A stretch of 64,000 bases of DNA from Ochotona curzoniae. Its lineage: Eukaryota > Chordata > Mammalia > Lagomorpha > Ochotonidae. The stretch covers positions 28,183,001 to 28,247,000 of the forward strand of contig NW_024467119.1 of assembly GCF_017591425.1 (NCBI RefSeq), given 5' to 3'. Position 1 is the stretch's first letter, and each line of letters starts with the position of its first letter. Made by a program: the position numbers and the translations under genes. Under the pieces are notes generated by a model. That model worked only from the letters and a program-made list of their open reading frames with translations, was not told the DNA's origin and did no database searches. Of this stretch, positions 44,311 through 56,024 are shown piece after piece.

Positions 44311-44345
44311 TTAAAAAAAAAAAAAGAAAAAAAAAACAGAAAAAG
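44311..44345. repeat. A-rich tract
   Basis: AAAAAAAAAAAAGAAAAAAA-type sequence with occasional G and C. Together with a second A-run at 44534-44547 it explains the poly-Phe ends of a 161-codon minus-strand frame, which is not a gene. Confidence 0.85.
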
Positions 44346-44778
44346 AAGAAAAAATAAACAACATAGACAAATGAGGTACTACTAAAAGTTTGTGGAGAAT
44401 GAAATTTAAAAATGAGTTTATTTTGATGTGCTGTCTTTGAAACCCAGGCACAATGATTTCAACACTTGTTAAAAGGCATACTGCTAGTATACCTTGTTGG
44501 ATGTAGGAAGACCTCATCAACGATGGAAAAGGAAAAAAAAAAAAAAAGAAGGGCTGGAGTTGATCTTGAGAACAAAAATAAAAAGAGGAGAGCCTCAGAG
44601 AAGTGACTAAATAGTGTAGTGTCTGAGCCTGCCTTTTATGACATTGAAAGAGAGTACCCTGCGTTGGTGCCTGAATTGCATAACCTAAGAGAAACACTTG
44701 TAGGGAGTGCAGAACACTTTCCTTTTCTTTTAGAACAGCTCTTTGGTTATGCAATGTTCCTTTACTTCTATATTTTTC

Positions 44779-44825
44779 ATTAAAATACAGAAGCAAGAAA
44801 AAAAATGTTGCTTCTGTATTTTAAT
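44779..44825. repeat. Perfect 18-bp inverted repeat (hairpin)
   Basis: ATTAAAATACAGAAGCAA (44779-44796) and TTGCTTCTGTATTTTAAT (44808-44825) are exact reverse complements around an 11-base purine-rich loop. Allowing one mismatch, the stem extends by four more pairs on the outside. It resembles a short palindromic transposon relic (MITE) or a small pre-miRNA-like hairpin. Nothing in the flanks distinguishes these. Confidence 0.85.
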
Positions 44826-44839
44826 AAAAACACGTGATA

Positions 44840-45785
44840 TGGCCTAATTTGAATACAGATCAATATATGATATTGTAAGAATCATTCTTTGGTAAGGCTT
44901 CTTGGTTTGTTTCTGACATTCCGTTTTCCTGAGAGGAAAGATGCTTTTAGAAGTCTTCTGACCACAGCTGTTTTTTTTTTTCTTTGTACTAACTCTATAG
45001 GGTTGAAGATGTCATTATGAAGTCCTTGGCTTATCAGCTTTCAAAATGGTCATTGTCAGCATAAGTGAACATATTAGCAATCCGATTGCTCCTTGGAATA
45101 TGAGACATTAAAAGTAGAGGCAATAGAGGCAAATGTTAATCCCAAACATTATAATCCATTTGCTTAACACAGGTTGGCTTCTGAAGTAGTACCCAGGGCT
45201 TATTGTGGAAAAGGAAGTACCACAGGGTGAGATGCAGAACAGAAAGTATTATTTCTGGAAAGTAATTTATTTGGGGTGCCCCTTTAAAACATCAGGGCCA
45301 ATGTCACTGAAGAGGGCTCAGATTAGCTGATCTGGATGATTGGGTCTTAATCCATCACTGCTTGAGGCCCCTCAAATGTGTTATCACCAGGGATTTGTCT
45401 GGCTACATATGATTTCACACATCTGTCATCTAAATCACAGATCCAAATGCAAAGTCCAGCTCTAGGAAACGTCACAGGCATTGTGGAAATCCTTGGAGGA
45501 ATTTGGGACCATAAATCAATGGATAGATTACAGTTCAATAGTACGACCTTCTCATTTTAGTGAAATGATGTTGTTCACACAAATGCCAAGGTATTATGGT
45601 GATGAAGCTATAAAGATGTATTTGAGAGTAAATCTGTACCATTTTTTTCTGAGTACTATATCCAACACAAGAAACTTTTTAATTAAGGCCAATTTAAAAG
45701 AAATTAGCCAAATGAAATCTTACTTTGCATTATCTTTGGATGTAGGTAGGCAAGATCACCCTTTTTTTTTTCTGGATCACATAGT
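44840..45785. other. Unique sequence, nothing recognised
   Basis: Contains T-runs at 44971-44981 and 45762-45770. No gene or transposon family could be named. Confidence 0.4.
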
Positions 45786-45789
45786 AATA

Positions 45790-45980
45790 GTTTAATGGTA
45801 GTAGAAACAAATATTTCTTCATTATTTGCTGTGCCTGTGCACACTGTTAATCATTTTATAGAAACTTGTAGCCAGAGAGAGATGGATTAATTGCTTTGCA
45901 TACACAGTTAAGAATTTATCAGAGCTAAGATTTGAACCTAGATGTTTTTGACACTAAGTTTCTGCCTCACTACAGCATAA
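45790..45980 (-). repeat. MIR-like fragment, reverse orientation
   Basis: CACTGTTAATCATTTTATAG, AGATGGATTAATTGCTTTGC, CACAGTTAAGAATTTATCAG and AGCTAAGATTTGAACCTAGA follow the reversed order of MIR ('ccattttacagatg', 'ttaagtaacttgcccaaggtcac', 'agctgggatttgaacccag'). Confidence 0.55.
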
Positions 45981-46684
45981 GGCAAATCTGCATCATAGTT
46001 TGAGAGTGTTAATTATGAAGCAGAGTGAGAGGATCAGAATTTTCCAAATATATTCTGTAAAACTGGACATCTGTCGAGTCAAATGTTCTGTTTGTTGACT
46101 GTAAGCAAAGCAGGAAACATTGGTATGGATAGTCTTTTTTTTTTTTTTGTCCCCAGCAATGTTCTAGCTCTCCCACTTGCCCACTGAGCAAGCCCAGTGT
46201 ACCACCACACCATGACTACTGAGAGAAAAGGGTGAAGACAGTGGGCCTATGGCACAACAACATACCTGTGTAACTTCCTTGGAAGATGTATCTTGGACAG
46301 GGATAACTTAAAAATTTGGCAACAGGATAATATTCATCTGAATATTCTTATTCCATTAGAAAGCAAAGCTTTATGAAGCAATTTAAATGCATCTAGTTAT
46401 GTTCTCTGGGAGGAAGAGTATTCATCCCTTTAACATTGCCATCATTGGCAATTAAAATTTTTTCTTCATTGAGATTAAAATGTGACAGGAAGAAGAATAT
46501 TTTTACAGAGGAAAACTTTAGAGACTTTCATTCTTTTGTGTCATGAATATAATAAAATTCCACGGGATCTAAATATTCAATGCAAATTCATTGTTTCTCT
46601 TACCAAACTGACATATAAACTTATCAATTAATACTTGGATATGTTATTGGGCTTCATGTGAAGATCTTTATTTAATTAAAATGG

Positions 46685-46915
46685 TTAGCATTTATTGAGC
46701 CTTCATTATGCTCCCATTACTCTCCTAAGTACTTTTTTTGGGATATCTCATTTATATCTTACAGTCACTATACGATGCAGATACATCATCATCTCATATT
46801 AGGGAGGAGGTCTTGTGGCTCCAGTGGATAATTATCTTGCCTAACACTATTCACCTAAATAGTGGGAGAGTTAGTGTCTATATTCAGACCTGACTCATTT
46901 TATAGCACTTTCTTT
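46685..46915 (-). repeat. MIR/MIRb-like element, reverse orientation
   Basis: AGCATTTATTGAGCCTTCAT, TCTCCTAAGTACTTTTTTTG, CTCATTTATATCTTACAGTC, CGATGCAGATACATCATCAT and GGATAATTATCTTGCCTAAC, then a diverged 'atttgaacc' equivalent (TATATTCAGACCTGACTC). The order matches a nearly full-length MIR in reverse. Confidence 0.6.
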
Positions 46916-46959
46916 TGATATCTTCTTTCACATTTTACTATCTGAGAAAATTAATTTCC

Positions 46960-48930
46960 ATGAGTAGAAGAAATGGTGAAAGCGGTTATAGGGCTCATAG
47001 GTGTGCATCTGAGCAAAGGCTTACATATTACTTATTATCTGTATTTTCTTTGTAGATAAATCAGGATAGGGAATATTTGCTATATTGATAGGACAATCCA
47101 GTCACATTAATTGTTGGATATAAAAAAAGATAAAATGTAGATTATCTCAAATTTCCACTTTTTAATTGGTTATTCTGGCACAAGGCTAAAGGATAAATAT
47201 CACAAAACAAATCAATAGAACATAATTCAAGTTCTTTTGAATTTCCACTGCGTGCATGTACCATAGTTACTTATGCTACACAAGTGAAAATCCTCGTATT
47301 TCCCTCTTCACTTAATTAATATCAAATAGCTTGGCAATTATTTTGTTTAGAGTTGAGAGATGTCAAAAAGTCTGTTTTGTCACTTTAATACTGTGAGATT
47401 TCCTTGAGAAATAGCAAACTCTAGTTATCCTTGGAGTAGTTATGCATTCTCACATAACAGCTTCTCTAACTCATCTGTCTTTGACAGCTTAACCATCACT
47501 GGGTATCTTGTCATAGGTCCAAGAAGCTGAACACACAAGAAGCATTCAGCTCCTTTTTGGACAGGATAGATCTTAGAATCCAACTGTATGTGTTTCACTT
47601 GATCCTACACATTCATGATGAAAGAAAATCAGATCATCAGCCCCCTCACCAACTCCTGCTTCTGAGTGATTATCGTCATTGGGACTGACGTAACAGAGTA
47701 CATGCATCTGTTTTCTGATCTTGCATTAACCTGATAGTGCTGGCATGTATGAGAGGCATTGTTCGACCTAGACACTGGGGCAGTTTGATGTAGAGGCTAT
47801 TGACAGGGAATCAGCTTGAAAGCCCTACTGAGCCTTTTCTGGAGTCACTTTTAATATTGCAATTGCAATTCACACATATTTGCCCTGTGGCACCATCAGG
47901 CATTATGAGAGAGACAGTGAACCTGGGACTCAGACATGATGGGAAAATAAAAGGAAGTTATTTTCTGTTCAATAATGTTGTATTATCTTTGTGATAGGCT
48001 AATTCATATACTCTACAGCAGACTATTTATGAATTAATGGCTTGGCATTCCAAATTTGACTTAAAATATGTAACTTTAGCTGATGGATTCAATTTGCAAT
48101 TCAAATGAGTATTTTGTATATCTGCCCAGAGTCTTTAAGTCAATAGGCTTAAATAGGTAAACAAAAACTCCAATCATTTTAATAACATTCTCTTGGCTGC
48201 AATACTCCAAGTTATTATGATCAGAAGTGACATCAGCATAACAATTATATTTTTGTATTAGTCTATGTTATTTTTTGGGTTAAAATGTTCCACTCATATT
48301 TATCTTTTTGATGCCTTTTTCACCACATAAAATATTTCCAGGAAAGTTCTTTGATTAGTTTTGATTTCTGTATTTAACCCTGATCTTGTTTTACAAATAG
48401 ATTTTAGATTAAACTTACTTATTACACTATCAGGATGAAAAACAGCCTTTTTTTTTTTTAAAGACTCAGGAGGAGAATATCTGGTATATGTTCAAAATTA
48501 GACTTAGGAGAAAGATAACAGCATAACTTTTAGTCACCATTGCATTAAGGGAGTTGGGATAGCTTCAAGCTTGCTATTCAAGAAATCTGATTCATGACAC
48601 ATCTATTACAATTATCAAAAAAATTCATGACACATCTATTACAATTATCCCTGCCTGGTGTCATCTGGCACATTTGGACTTAGACTTCTAAAATCAGCGG
48701 GCTGTTCCAATATCATCTTTAAGTCCAAAGCATTGAAACTGTAGCTCACGGAATATTAGAACTAGGTGGAAACAGGTATATTAAACAGGTATGTTAAACC
48801 ACTTTCTGCAGTGGAAAAATGATACTGTCCATGGTGCTAAGTAGTATAAAGCTAGTAGCACAGCTCAGACATTTCTATCCTGTCTGCCCTTTCCATGACT
48901 AGCTTGGCTTTGTGATGTTTTCCTGTTTAT
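46960..48930. other. Unique AT-rich sequence with possible conserved patches
   Basis: No transposon was identified. Patches at 47140-47340 and 47990-48230 (CTAATTCATATACTCTACAG, TATTTATGAATTAATGGCTT, GGATTCAATTTGCAATTCAA) have CNE-like texture. Exact 27-bp repeats at 48590 and 48623 lie here. Confidence 0.35.
48590..48649 (+). repeat. Exact 27-bp direct repeat
   Basis: ATTCATGACACATCTATTAC followed by AATTATC occurs at 48590-48616 and 48623-48649, separated by AAAAAA. A second short duplication, AACAGGTAT(A/G)TTAA, lies at 48772-48796. Confidence 0.95.
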
Positions 48931-48949
48931 TAACTGAGCAATGCCCCTT

Positions 48950-48993
48950 ACATCCATCCATCCATCCACCCATCCATCCATTCACCCATCCAT
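48950..48993. repeat. CATC tetranucleotide microsatellite
   Basis: CATCCATCCATCCATCCACC-type units run for about 40 bp with a few substitutions, directly upstream of a reversed L2 fragment. Confidence 0.85.
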
Positions 48994-49365
48994 TTATCAA
49001 AGTATTTAGCATGTGTTACGCAGTGAGCAAAGCTCAAAGATACAGACAGAACAAAGTAACCCTCTCAAATTCCTGGATTAAACATTTGAGTTGGTCCAGA
49101 TAGAAAGTAAATCAATTAACAATAAAATGTTCACTAGTAATTAGTATTCTAGAGGAAAAATAAGGTAAAGTATTAGAAAACAATGAGCAAATTGGAGGCT
49201 CCATTTTGGTGGTAGGGCCAGAGAAAAGTTAACTTGATCATAAGGCATTTGATGAAAGATTTGAAGGCAGAAGGGACACACCAGCTACACAGCATCTAGG
49301 GGAACAGTGTTCCAAGCAGGAGGAACAAGTGCAAAGGCTTCTGGGGACAAGCCTTCCATCTATTA
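48990..49365 (-). repeat. L2 element 3' part, reverse orientation
   Basis: CATTTATCAAAGTATTTAGC and GTTACGCAGTGAGCAAAGCT, then ACAGACAGAACAAAGTAACC, GATGAAAGATTTGAAGGCAG, GAACAGTGTTCCAAGCAGGA and GAACAAGTGCAAAGGCTTCT follow the known order of reversed L2 ('gaccttgaaggatgag', 'gcattccaggcagagggaac', 'agtgcaaaggcc'). Confidence 0.65.
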
Positions 49366-49589
49366 CTTTTCCAGCACTGCTTTTTAGACAGACTAATTGA
49401 CTGTACATTTTACAGTCACTGGACTGCACATGAACCTGCACGAACCAATGGTCTCCTGAGAAGAACTAGAGGGGGACCACGTTTTGGAGTCAACACAGTG
49501 TGATGTGTTTCAAAGTCCTTGAAATATGGATTGATCTAGGGCAGATGAGCCTTACTGTGTGTCAGCAGTAAGGAGAGGAGAAAGAGAAA

Positions 49590-49880
49590 AAAAAATTCCT
49601 TTAGGGCATGGGTATCTGTTTTGGCTACCGGTGATAAGAAGTTTACCTGTCTTGCCACTAAATAATATTAAACTTCAATACTGTGATAAGGCATCTTTAC
49701 TTAATTAAGTTGTTTACAATTGATCCCAAAACAGTGCCTTAGTCTTTTCAAAATTCCCCCGGGACACTGAATGCCCATCACATGTTGATAAATGTGTTTT
49801 CTTCGCTGGTGCCCAGGATGTATTCAGGCCAAGGGTCTGTCCAGTGAATATTGAAGATTGTAAGGGCAGGATGTCCATAA
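49590..49880. promoter_or_regulatory. Possible conserved non-coding element
   Basis: Repeat-free block with TTGCCACTAAATAATATTAA, CATCTTTACTTAATTAAGTT and GTTTACAATTGATCC, followed by balanced sequence. Texture only; no decisive motif grouping. Confidence 0.3.
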
Positions 49881-50139
49881 TAGCCACATATCTCCTTTCA
49901 GAAGAGTTGATGGCATCAGAAAGAAAAAGAGGGCAAATTTGGGGAAGGAGGGTCCCAAATAAGCTGTGATGCCTAAAAATACAAGCGATGTCTAGAGAAA
50001 AAATTGGAAGTTTGTTATATTGAGTAATGTCAGTTTACAGAGGCCACCTTAATTTGTAATTCTTAAGTTATTTTTAAAATCTGATTTTGAATTATTCTTT
50101 GGAATGAATTTGCCATCCCCTCTATCTACATAGATAATT

Positions 50140-50450
50140 TGTAGTTTGAAGCTCTAACCTTCAATATGACCACATCTAAACATAAGGTCATTAAGAAGCA
50201 GTTAAATCTATTCAAAGACAACGAGTCCTAATAGGATGGGATCGTTAGCTAATGAAAAAGAGAAGTCTCCACCATGTGAGAATGTAATGAGAAGGCAGCC
50301 CTAAGTGTGCTGGGAAAAAAGCTGTCACAAAAACTTAGCCATACTGCCCTTGCATCCGGGACGTAGAGCCTCTTGAAGTGTTAGTTCATATTTTTAGATA
50401 TTAGTCTCTTCCTGGACACTAGACCAGGAGTTCTTCACTACTATGTCAGT
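50140..50450 (+). repeat. MaLR-like ancient LTR fragment (tentative)
   Basis: GAAGCTCTAACCTTCAATAT, AAGGTCATTAAGAAGCAGTT, GAGTCCTAATAGGATGGGAT, CACCATGTGAGAATGTAATG and AGAAGGCAGCCCTAAGTG resemble the order of an old LTR repeat ('gaagccctaaccccaatgtg', 'aggaggtaattaaggtt', 'cctaatccaatagga', 'ccatgtgaggacacagc'). It is a non-coding relic. Confidence 0.5.
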
Positions 50451-50455
50451 TCATT

Positions 50456-50497
50456 TTCTAAATTTTATTTTTTCTATTTGAAAGGCAGAGTTACACA

Positions 50498-50531
<34 letters not shown>

Positions 50532-50790
50532 TATCTTTCATTTGCTGATTCATCCCCCAAATGTCCACAATGACCAGATTTGAGCTAGTCCTAAGCCAGG
50601 AGCCATGGGCTTCTTCTGGGTCTCGCCTGGGGATTTAGAGGCCCAAGGCCTTGAGCCACCCTCCACTACTTTCCTAGGCAGTAAGCAGGGAGTTGGATCA
50701 GAAGTTGAGCCTATAAAGTGATGCCTATAAAGGATGCTGTTGTCAGTAGGCAGAAGGTTAGCCTACTACACCATGACACAGGCATCCAAG
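50456..50790 (-). mobile_element. Lagomorph C-type SINE, reverse, with expanded (AC)n(AG)n
   Basis: AAATTTTATTTTTTCTATTT, GAAAGGCAGAGTTACACACA, then a CA run and an AG run at 50494-50531. These arose in the pyrimidine-rich 3' part of the SINE. GGTCTCGCCTGGGGATTTAG, CACTACTTTCCTAGGCAGTA and AGGGAGTTGGATCAGAAGTT continue the reversed order. Confidence 0.8.
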
Positions 50791-50799
50791 TGTCACTTC

Positions 50800-52250
50800 T
50801 TAAAAGCTTTCCAGGCAAATTGTTATCCAACTTGTCCATATGATCTCATAGGAATATTAATCCGCATGACTCAGATTAGCACTACACTAATGATTATAAA
50901 AATCTGTCATTTCTACATTCTCAATAATCTGCCTGAATTACCTGTGTAATTGAGGTATGGAAAGTATTGTTCTTCATTTGCTATTTTTTTCTGTAGTCTT
51001 AAACATTATTTCACAAATATTCAAGATACGAATATTATAAGTAATCAGCAATTCATACTTTTGATTTTTTAATTTTATTAATTTAAATCACATATTTCAT
51101 GTAACTCACATTTCATCAATTCATATTTCATGTGATTCATATTTTGGCTTCACTGGATCTGACTTTTTAAAGTTCTTGAAATAACATATTTTGAATTTGC
51201 ATTAGAGTCAAAGACTTAATATTCTACTCAATAAATATTTCAAAAAATAAAAGTAAAAAGACTAACTCAGTAGGAATGTCAGTACTCAGATGAAAATACA
51301 TTTGTTTCATTACTATGTAGTAAATATAAAAATAATCATATGTAACCCTATAAAATAAATTTTTTTTCTGTGCATTTATAGCATGAAGACCATGCTTTTT
51401 CTATTTGAGAAATGTTTAGAGTTGAGGGAGAAGTAATCAGTGAGGATTCTTGCTACAAGAAAAGCTTAATGTGCTGCTCTTCTCTTCAGTTATATATTCC
51501 TCCTGAACTGTGAGCAAGTAAGTTTCTGCTGATTTACCTATCGTGTGGAATTTTGTGATGTCAGCTCCTGCTGACTAAGGTGTATTAATATCTAGGCAAC
51601 CACCCTGTAAACCAAATTCATCTTCACACAAAACGATGCTCTGAGCAACTTTTGACAATCTGGAAATTAAGTGTTGCTGCTGCAAACCCCATGGACTTGT
51701 ATGTTTTCGCATCTACTTTAAAGTTCCATTAGGAAACAGTAGGCCTGCTTTCTGCCACTTTTGTTTATCACTGGCTTTACTGACTTCTATTACCAACTAG
51801 TGGTGTAAATTTAACTAAGGCACTTAACTTCTCTGGTTCAGAGTTCTTCCATGATACAAGGGTTTATGACGGCCAAAGCCATCAGGTCCGTGAAAGCACT
51901 TTAGAGATTGTAAAATTTCAAATAGAAGACAAAAGTAGTACGCATTCAATATGCGTGTGTCCTGCTCATTGTGTCTGGGGTTCTGAAGTTGGAAACCAGT
52001 GCATCCCTGGAGCTGTTCAAAACAGGGCAACGATCAGCACTGCACAGCTCATTCAACCTTTGCTCTACCTGATCCAACAGATCATTCAAGGGGAAAAAAA
52101 AGCTTAGAAAAGGATGTTTCAGAGGCTTCAGGGAGAAAGACTCCGTCATTCAGCAGAAGTAGCCAGAACCTGCTTCTCACTGCCTGTCTCTGGGCTCACT
52201 GCAAAGTGAGAGCCGCCTGTGAGGTCATACAGCAAGCCCCGCCAGGAATC
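50800..52250. other. Unique sequence, nothing recognised
   Basis: Strongly AT-rich to about 51400, balanced after. The patch 51540-51750 looks CNE-like (GTGTATTAATATCTAGGCAA). No gene or transposon was recognised. Confidence 0.35.
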
Positions 52251-52259
52251 TGAGGGCTG

Positions 52260-52470
52260 CCACCCCTCCATCATTGTCAATAAGCGAGATGGAGAGACCT
52301 GTACATCATTTCATTTACTATTGCAATGATTACATAGCTCATTGCCTTCCCATTGTTTCAGTGATAGATTTAATTAACTTCCAATTAATCATAGAGGGTG
52401 ATATTTAATGCTCAGCCCAGCACTGTGCACAGTGTCACAGACCAAAGAATATATTCTGAAGGCTTCAGTA
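52260..52470. promoter_or_regulatory. Probable conserved non-coding element with SOX-like and homeodomain words
   Basis: A compact repeat-free block has ATTGCAATGATTACATAGCT, a SOX-like CCATTGTT at 52350-52357, TTAATTAA at 52370-52377 and CCAATTAATC at 52381-52390, followed by TGATATTTAATGCTCAGCCC. The density of distinct developmental TF-type words in about 120 bp is the evidence; conservation was not tested. Confidence 0.4.
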
Positions 52471-52479
52471 ATCAAGAGG

Positions 52480-54910
52480 TCATGGAAGATAGATGTTCTT
52501 CACTGAAGGAGAGGGAAGATAAATCTGTGTGTCCAGACCACTCTGGCTAACTGTTTTAGGATAATTGTTTTGCATCCAAATGATAACTTTCCATAAGGCC
52601 CAACCATGCACAGCACAGGAGAGATAGATGGAGGAAGAGAGAGATAATAGGGTTACAATATGGAGAATGCACTAGGCTGTAATTCCCATCTGATGCCAAC
52701 CAGACTGAACTCACCAGGGAATTCTGATTGGCTCTGCAGGAGTGTAAGTGCTACAGAAGGTTGTTCTGAGGACTTTATGCTCAAAGGTGCTCTGTAACTC
52801 CTTGTCCAGTGAATGATCAAGGAAGCCAGGAGATGTCAGATAACTTTTTGGTTTCACTGATCACAAGGAGCCTACTGACTTTGCCTGTGATGTCAACTAT
52901 GTTATTTCTGCTAATGTGTATTGATAAGAAGTGAGATTTTGCATGTCTGGGCGATGGAACCGCTTGCTAGATCTAGCAGAGGAGCAGTAACTCTCCATGC
53001 TTTGTACTCCCTAAAGGACATAAGCCATGAGATAGAAAGTCCCTACGACACAGCTCAGTTATCTGAAATATTTCTAAAGAGATGGCTCACAATGCTGGCA
53101 GAAAAGATCTAGCAGTTTCTCCAGTACTATAAGAAACTCATTGACTCATGACACAAAAACACTCTTGAGAAAATTGGGTATACTATTAGTAGTTGCATTT
53201 ACTTTCAGACAATGGCCTGATGATAAAAGTCACAGATTAAACCCTTCATTCATTCATCTATTAATCCATTCACAGTTATGTACTAAGCATTTCTACATCA
53301 AGAAAATGGCCCTATCTGTATTGTTTCAAACAACGTCCACAAGCATAAAATCTAAGATACAGAAACAAACTGAATTATAAAGTCATTGCTAACAGAATTT
53401 TACCTGCAGTGATATAGTAATCTTTTGAAAATATTGTTATTCTTAAAAATAGGTTTATATTACAGCTGCTATAGTGTTTGATTTGTAATTGTTTGAGTAT
53501 GTGTAGCTTTTGGAAGATGCAACCAGTACTCGGAGGTGGTATTCTGACAGCAAAAGGTTAAGAGCCCAGTGCTGTAGCCTCTTACCTGGAAGAAGTATAA
53601 TACATCTGTGTCAATTTACATGAAATAAGACTATTAACCAACTCTATAGACATACACAATCCTTTGTTCTCAGAAAAGTAAAATGTGACATCATGCCTTC
53701 CATCTAGAACAAATTTATTAGGTAGATTATTTTCTCAGTTAACTGTTCAGAATAAGATTTCAGTTTAGAGTACACCTGAGCCAGGCTTTGACGATGCTGT
53801 TTACTTTAAGTCTCAGGAGATTTGCATTCAACAAATAGCATGTTTAGTGGCTTGCAATTGTTGTTTTAGTCTCCTCTCTCTCACTCCTCCTCCCTTGACT
53901 CTCTTTCACTGTGTGCTTGCATGCATGTATGCATAGCACAGGACTCAAAGTGCTAGAAATAAGTTGATGAAGAAAGCAAATTTGGGGAGGTCAACCCCAA
54001 CCACTTTACTGTGCACAGTAGGAGTTAAATGCACAGTATAAGGTACATGCCTTGTCTTAGGATGGATACACCCCTCTTCATTTTGCAGTGAACAAATTGG
54101 AGAGAGAACAAGAATGAACTCTTGTATCATCTCCCTGCCCTACCAGTCAAAGGGTTGACATCTGAGTAAGGCCATGAGATTACAGTCATGACCCAGTATA
54201 AAAGAATGAAGGACATTTGCCACTCTTGTTTCAATTCTGGTCATAAAAATGCATTAAGTTTGGCATGAGTTTCTGTTCTTGTTGAAAGTGTCATCATAGG
54301 AAAGCAGAGTCAGAAGAAGCCCCTGGAGGATTTCCTGGAATATGTCACATTATGTATTGGATTTGCTGTCTTCACTAAGGCCTTGGGTGATTTCTCCCTT
54401 TGGTCACAGGAGGTCACTATCATATACCTATTCAGGCATGAAAATAAAGATTCTGTTTCAAGATAAACTATTTTTCTAAAGCAGTGGAATACCAGTTGCA
54501 TGAATATAATCCAACCCTTGCCTGATGGGTAACTGCACCCAAAGGAAATAGCAGTTGAAACCTAAATGTATCATACATTTGACCTGGAAAAATTGTGAAA
54601 TGCACAGTTAGTTTAGCAGTCTCCAGCCTTTCTTCTGGGCACTTCATAGCACATTGTACCAAGGTTTGATGATTTACACATATTTGCATTTTGGAAGTCT
54701 TTTTAAAGAGACCCTATATAAGCTTACAGGAGTGAATATAAGTCAATCAATCATTCTGTTTCGGGGACTGAGATTATTAGGAAGGTGATGGAGGAAGAAA
54801 GGAGAAACTGAGTCATAATGTATATGCATCTGCATAATTTATTATATGTGTTGAATTTAATTGATGACCAAACAGGTCTAATTTTCTTCAAACTTCTTCT
54901 ACATTGTCTG
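52480..54910. other. Unique sequence, nothing firmly recognised
   Basis: About 2.4 kb of mostly unique DNA. CATTCATTCATCTATTAATC at 53246 followed by TATGTACTAAGCATTTCTAC hints at a short reversed L2 or MIR piece. No coding gene or other feature could be supported. Confidence 0.4.
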
Positions 54911-54930
54911 TATAGAAAAAAAAGGGAATT

Positions 54931-55242
54931 AAAAATTTATTGGGCAGGTAGATTTACAGAAAGAAGGAAAGAGAGAAAAATCGTTTGTCCGCTGATTCAC
55001 TCCCCAAGTGGCTGCAATGGCTGGAGCTGTGTTGATTTGAAGCCAGGAGCCAGGAGCTTATACTACGTCTCCCATGCAGGTGCAGGATCCCAAGGCTTTG
55101 GGACATCCTCTACTGCTTTCCCAGGCCACAAGCAGAGAGCTGGACTGGAAGTAGAACAGATGGGAAACAAACCAGTACTGATATGGGATCCTGGCAGATG
55201 CAAGGTGAAGACTTTAGCCACTAGGCTGATGCATTTGGCCTG
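54931..55242 (-). mobile_element. Lagomorph C-type SINE, reverse, with target-site duplication
   Basis: AAAAAGGGAATT flanks it at 54919-54930 and 55243-55254. The body has AAAAATTTATTGGGCAGGTA, GATTCACTCCCCAAGTGGCT, CGTCTCCCATGCAGGTGCAG, CTTTCCCAGGCCACAAGCAG, CCAGTACTGATATGGGATCC and GGTGAAGACTTTAGCCACTA. It is moderately diverged but complete. Confidence 0.9.
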
Positions 55243-55344
55243 AAAAAGGGAATTTTTAAGGGTGCTCATCCTACCATCACTTTTCATAGATTCATTATTA
55301 TGCGGAGTTAGGTTTTGTAAACTCCCTTGACCTTGTGTCAATTC

Positions 55345-55985
55345 AAAGTGTATGTATTGAATACTTACTAATGGTAGACCCAGTGACTGATGCTGGAATA
55401 CAAAAATGAATAATAAGGCACAGTCTTTGGCTTTAGAAATTTTAGCTTAATATTGGAAACTGATAAAGAAGTGGGCAATATCACTATGAGTGCGAAGTCC
55501 TAGAAGGGAGTTTTTGAGGAAAAGTACTTATTCCTGTACAAGGAAAGCAGGAAAGGAAGAGCTTATTGGAGTCTCATGTAAAGAAGGAGCAAAAACAGGT
55601 AAATATTGTCATTATTTCGTATGTTGCCTAATTCTGTAGCACAGAAACTTTAAAATGCAATGTTGCTCTGGGATAGAAGTGAGAGACTCGAAGAGATGCA
55701 CCTGTTTTTAACAAGTGTTTTTCATCATTTGATCCCTGAGTAGTGCTCTTTCTGTTTCCACTTACTTGGTAACAAGAGTGTGGAAAGGCCTAGAGCAAGA
55801 AAGAATGGCCAATTGAGTCACTGCAGAGCTGGGCATGACTGGTGGAGTGTGAGGAGAGGATGGCCAATTGAAGCACTCCAGAGGTGGGCATGATTGATGG
55901 AGTGTGAGGAGAGAAAGAGAATTTATGCTCCTGTCAGAAATTCTGGATTTTTTGTTGAAAAGGATGTAAAGCCTTTGTTAGGATT
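55345..55985 (-). repeat. L2-like sequence, reverse orientation
   Basis: GTATTGAATACTTACTAATG, GATGCTGGAATACAAAAATG, ACAGTCTTTGGCTTTAGAAA and TTTTAGCTTAATATTGGAAA fit the reversed L2 3' end. Further on, GTGGAAAGGCCTAGAGCAAG and AAAGCCTTTGTTAGGATTTC fit upstream L2 wording. A 55-bp tandem duplication lies inside. The assignment of the right half is weaker than the left. Confidence 0.5.
55805..55914 (+). repeat. 55-bp tandem duplication
   Basis: Units 55805-55859 and 55860-55914 both run ATGGCCAATTGA to GGAGTGTGAGGAGAG with about six differences (for example GTCACTGCAGAGC against AGCACTCCAGAGG). Confidence 0.9.
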
Positions 55986-56024
55986 TCAAACAGAGTATGG
56001 ATCCAATCAGGAAGATGTGTGGAC

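Noticed and set aside
44311..44796. 161-codon minus frame with poly-Phe segments
   Set aside because: Both Phe runs come from A-rich tracts. No domain is visible, and the frame starts inside the hairpin arm.
48950..48993. Possible CRISPR-like or regulatory array
   Set aside because: It is a CATC microsatellite; the host is a mammal and there are no spacers.
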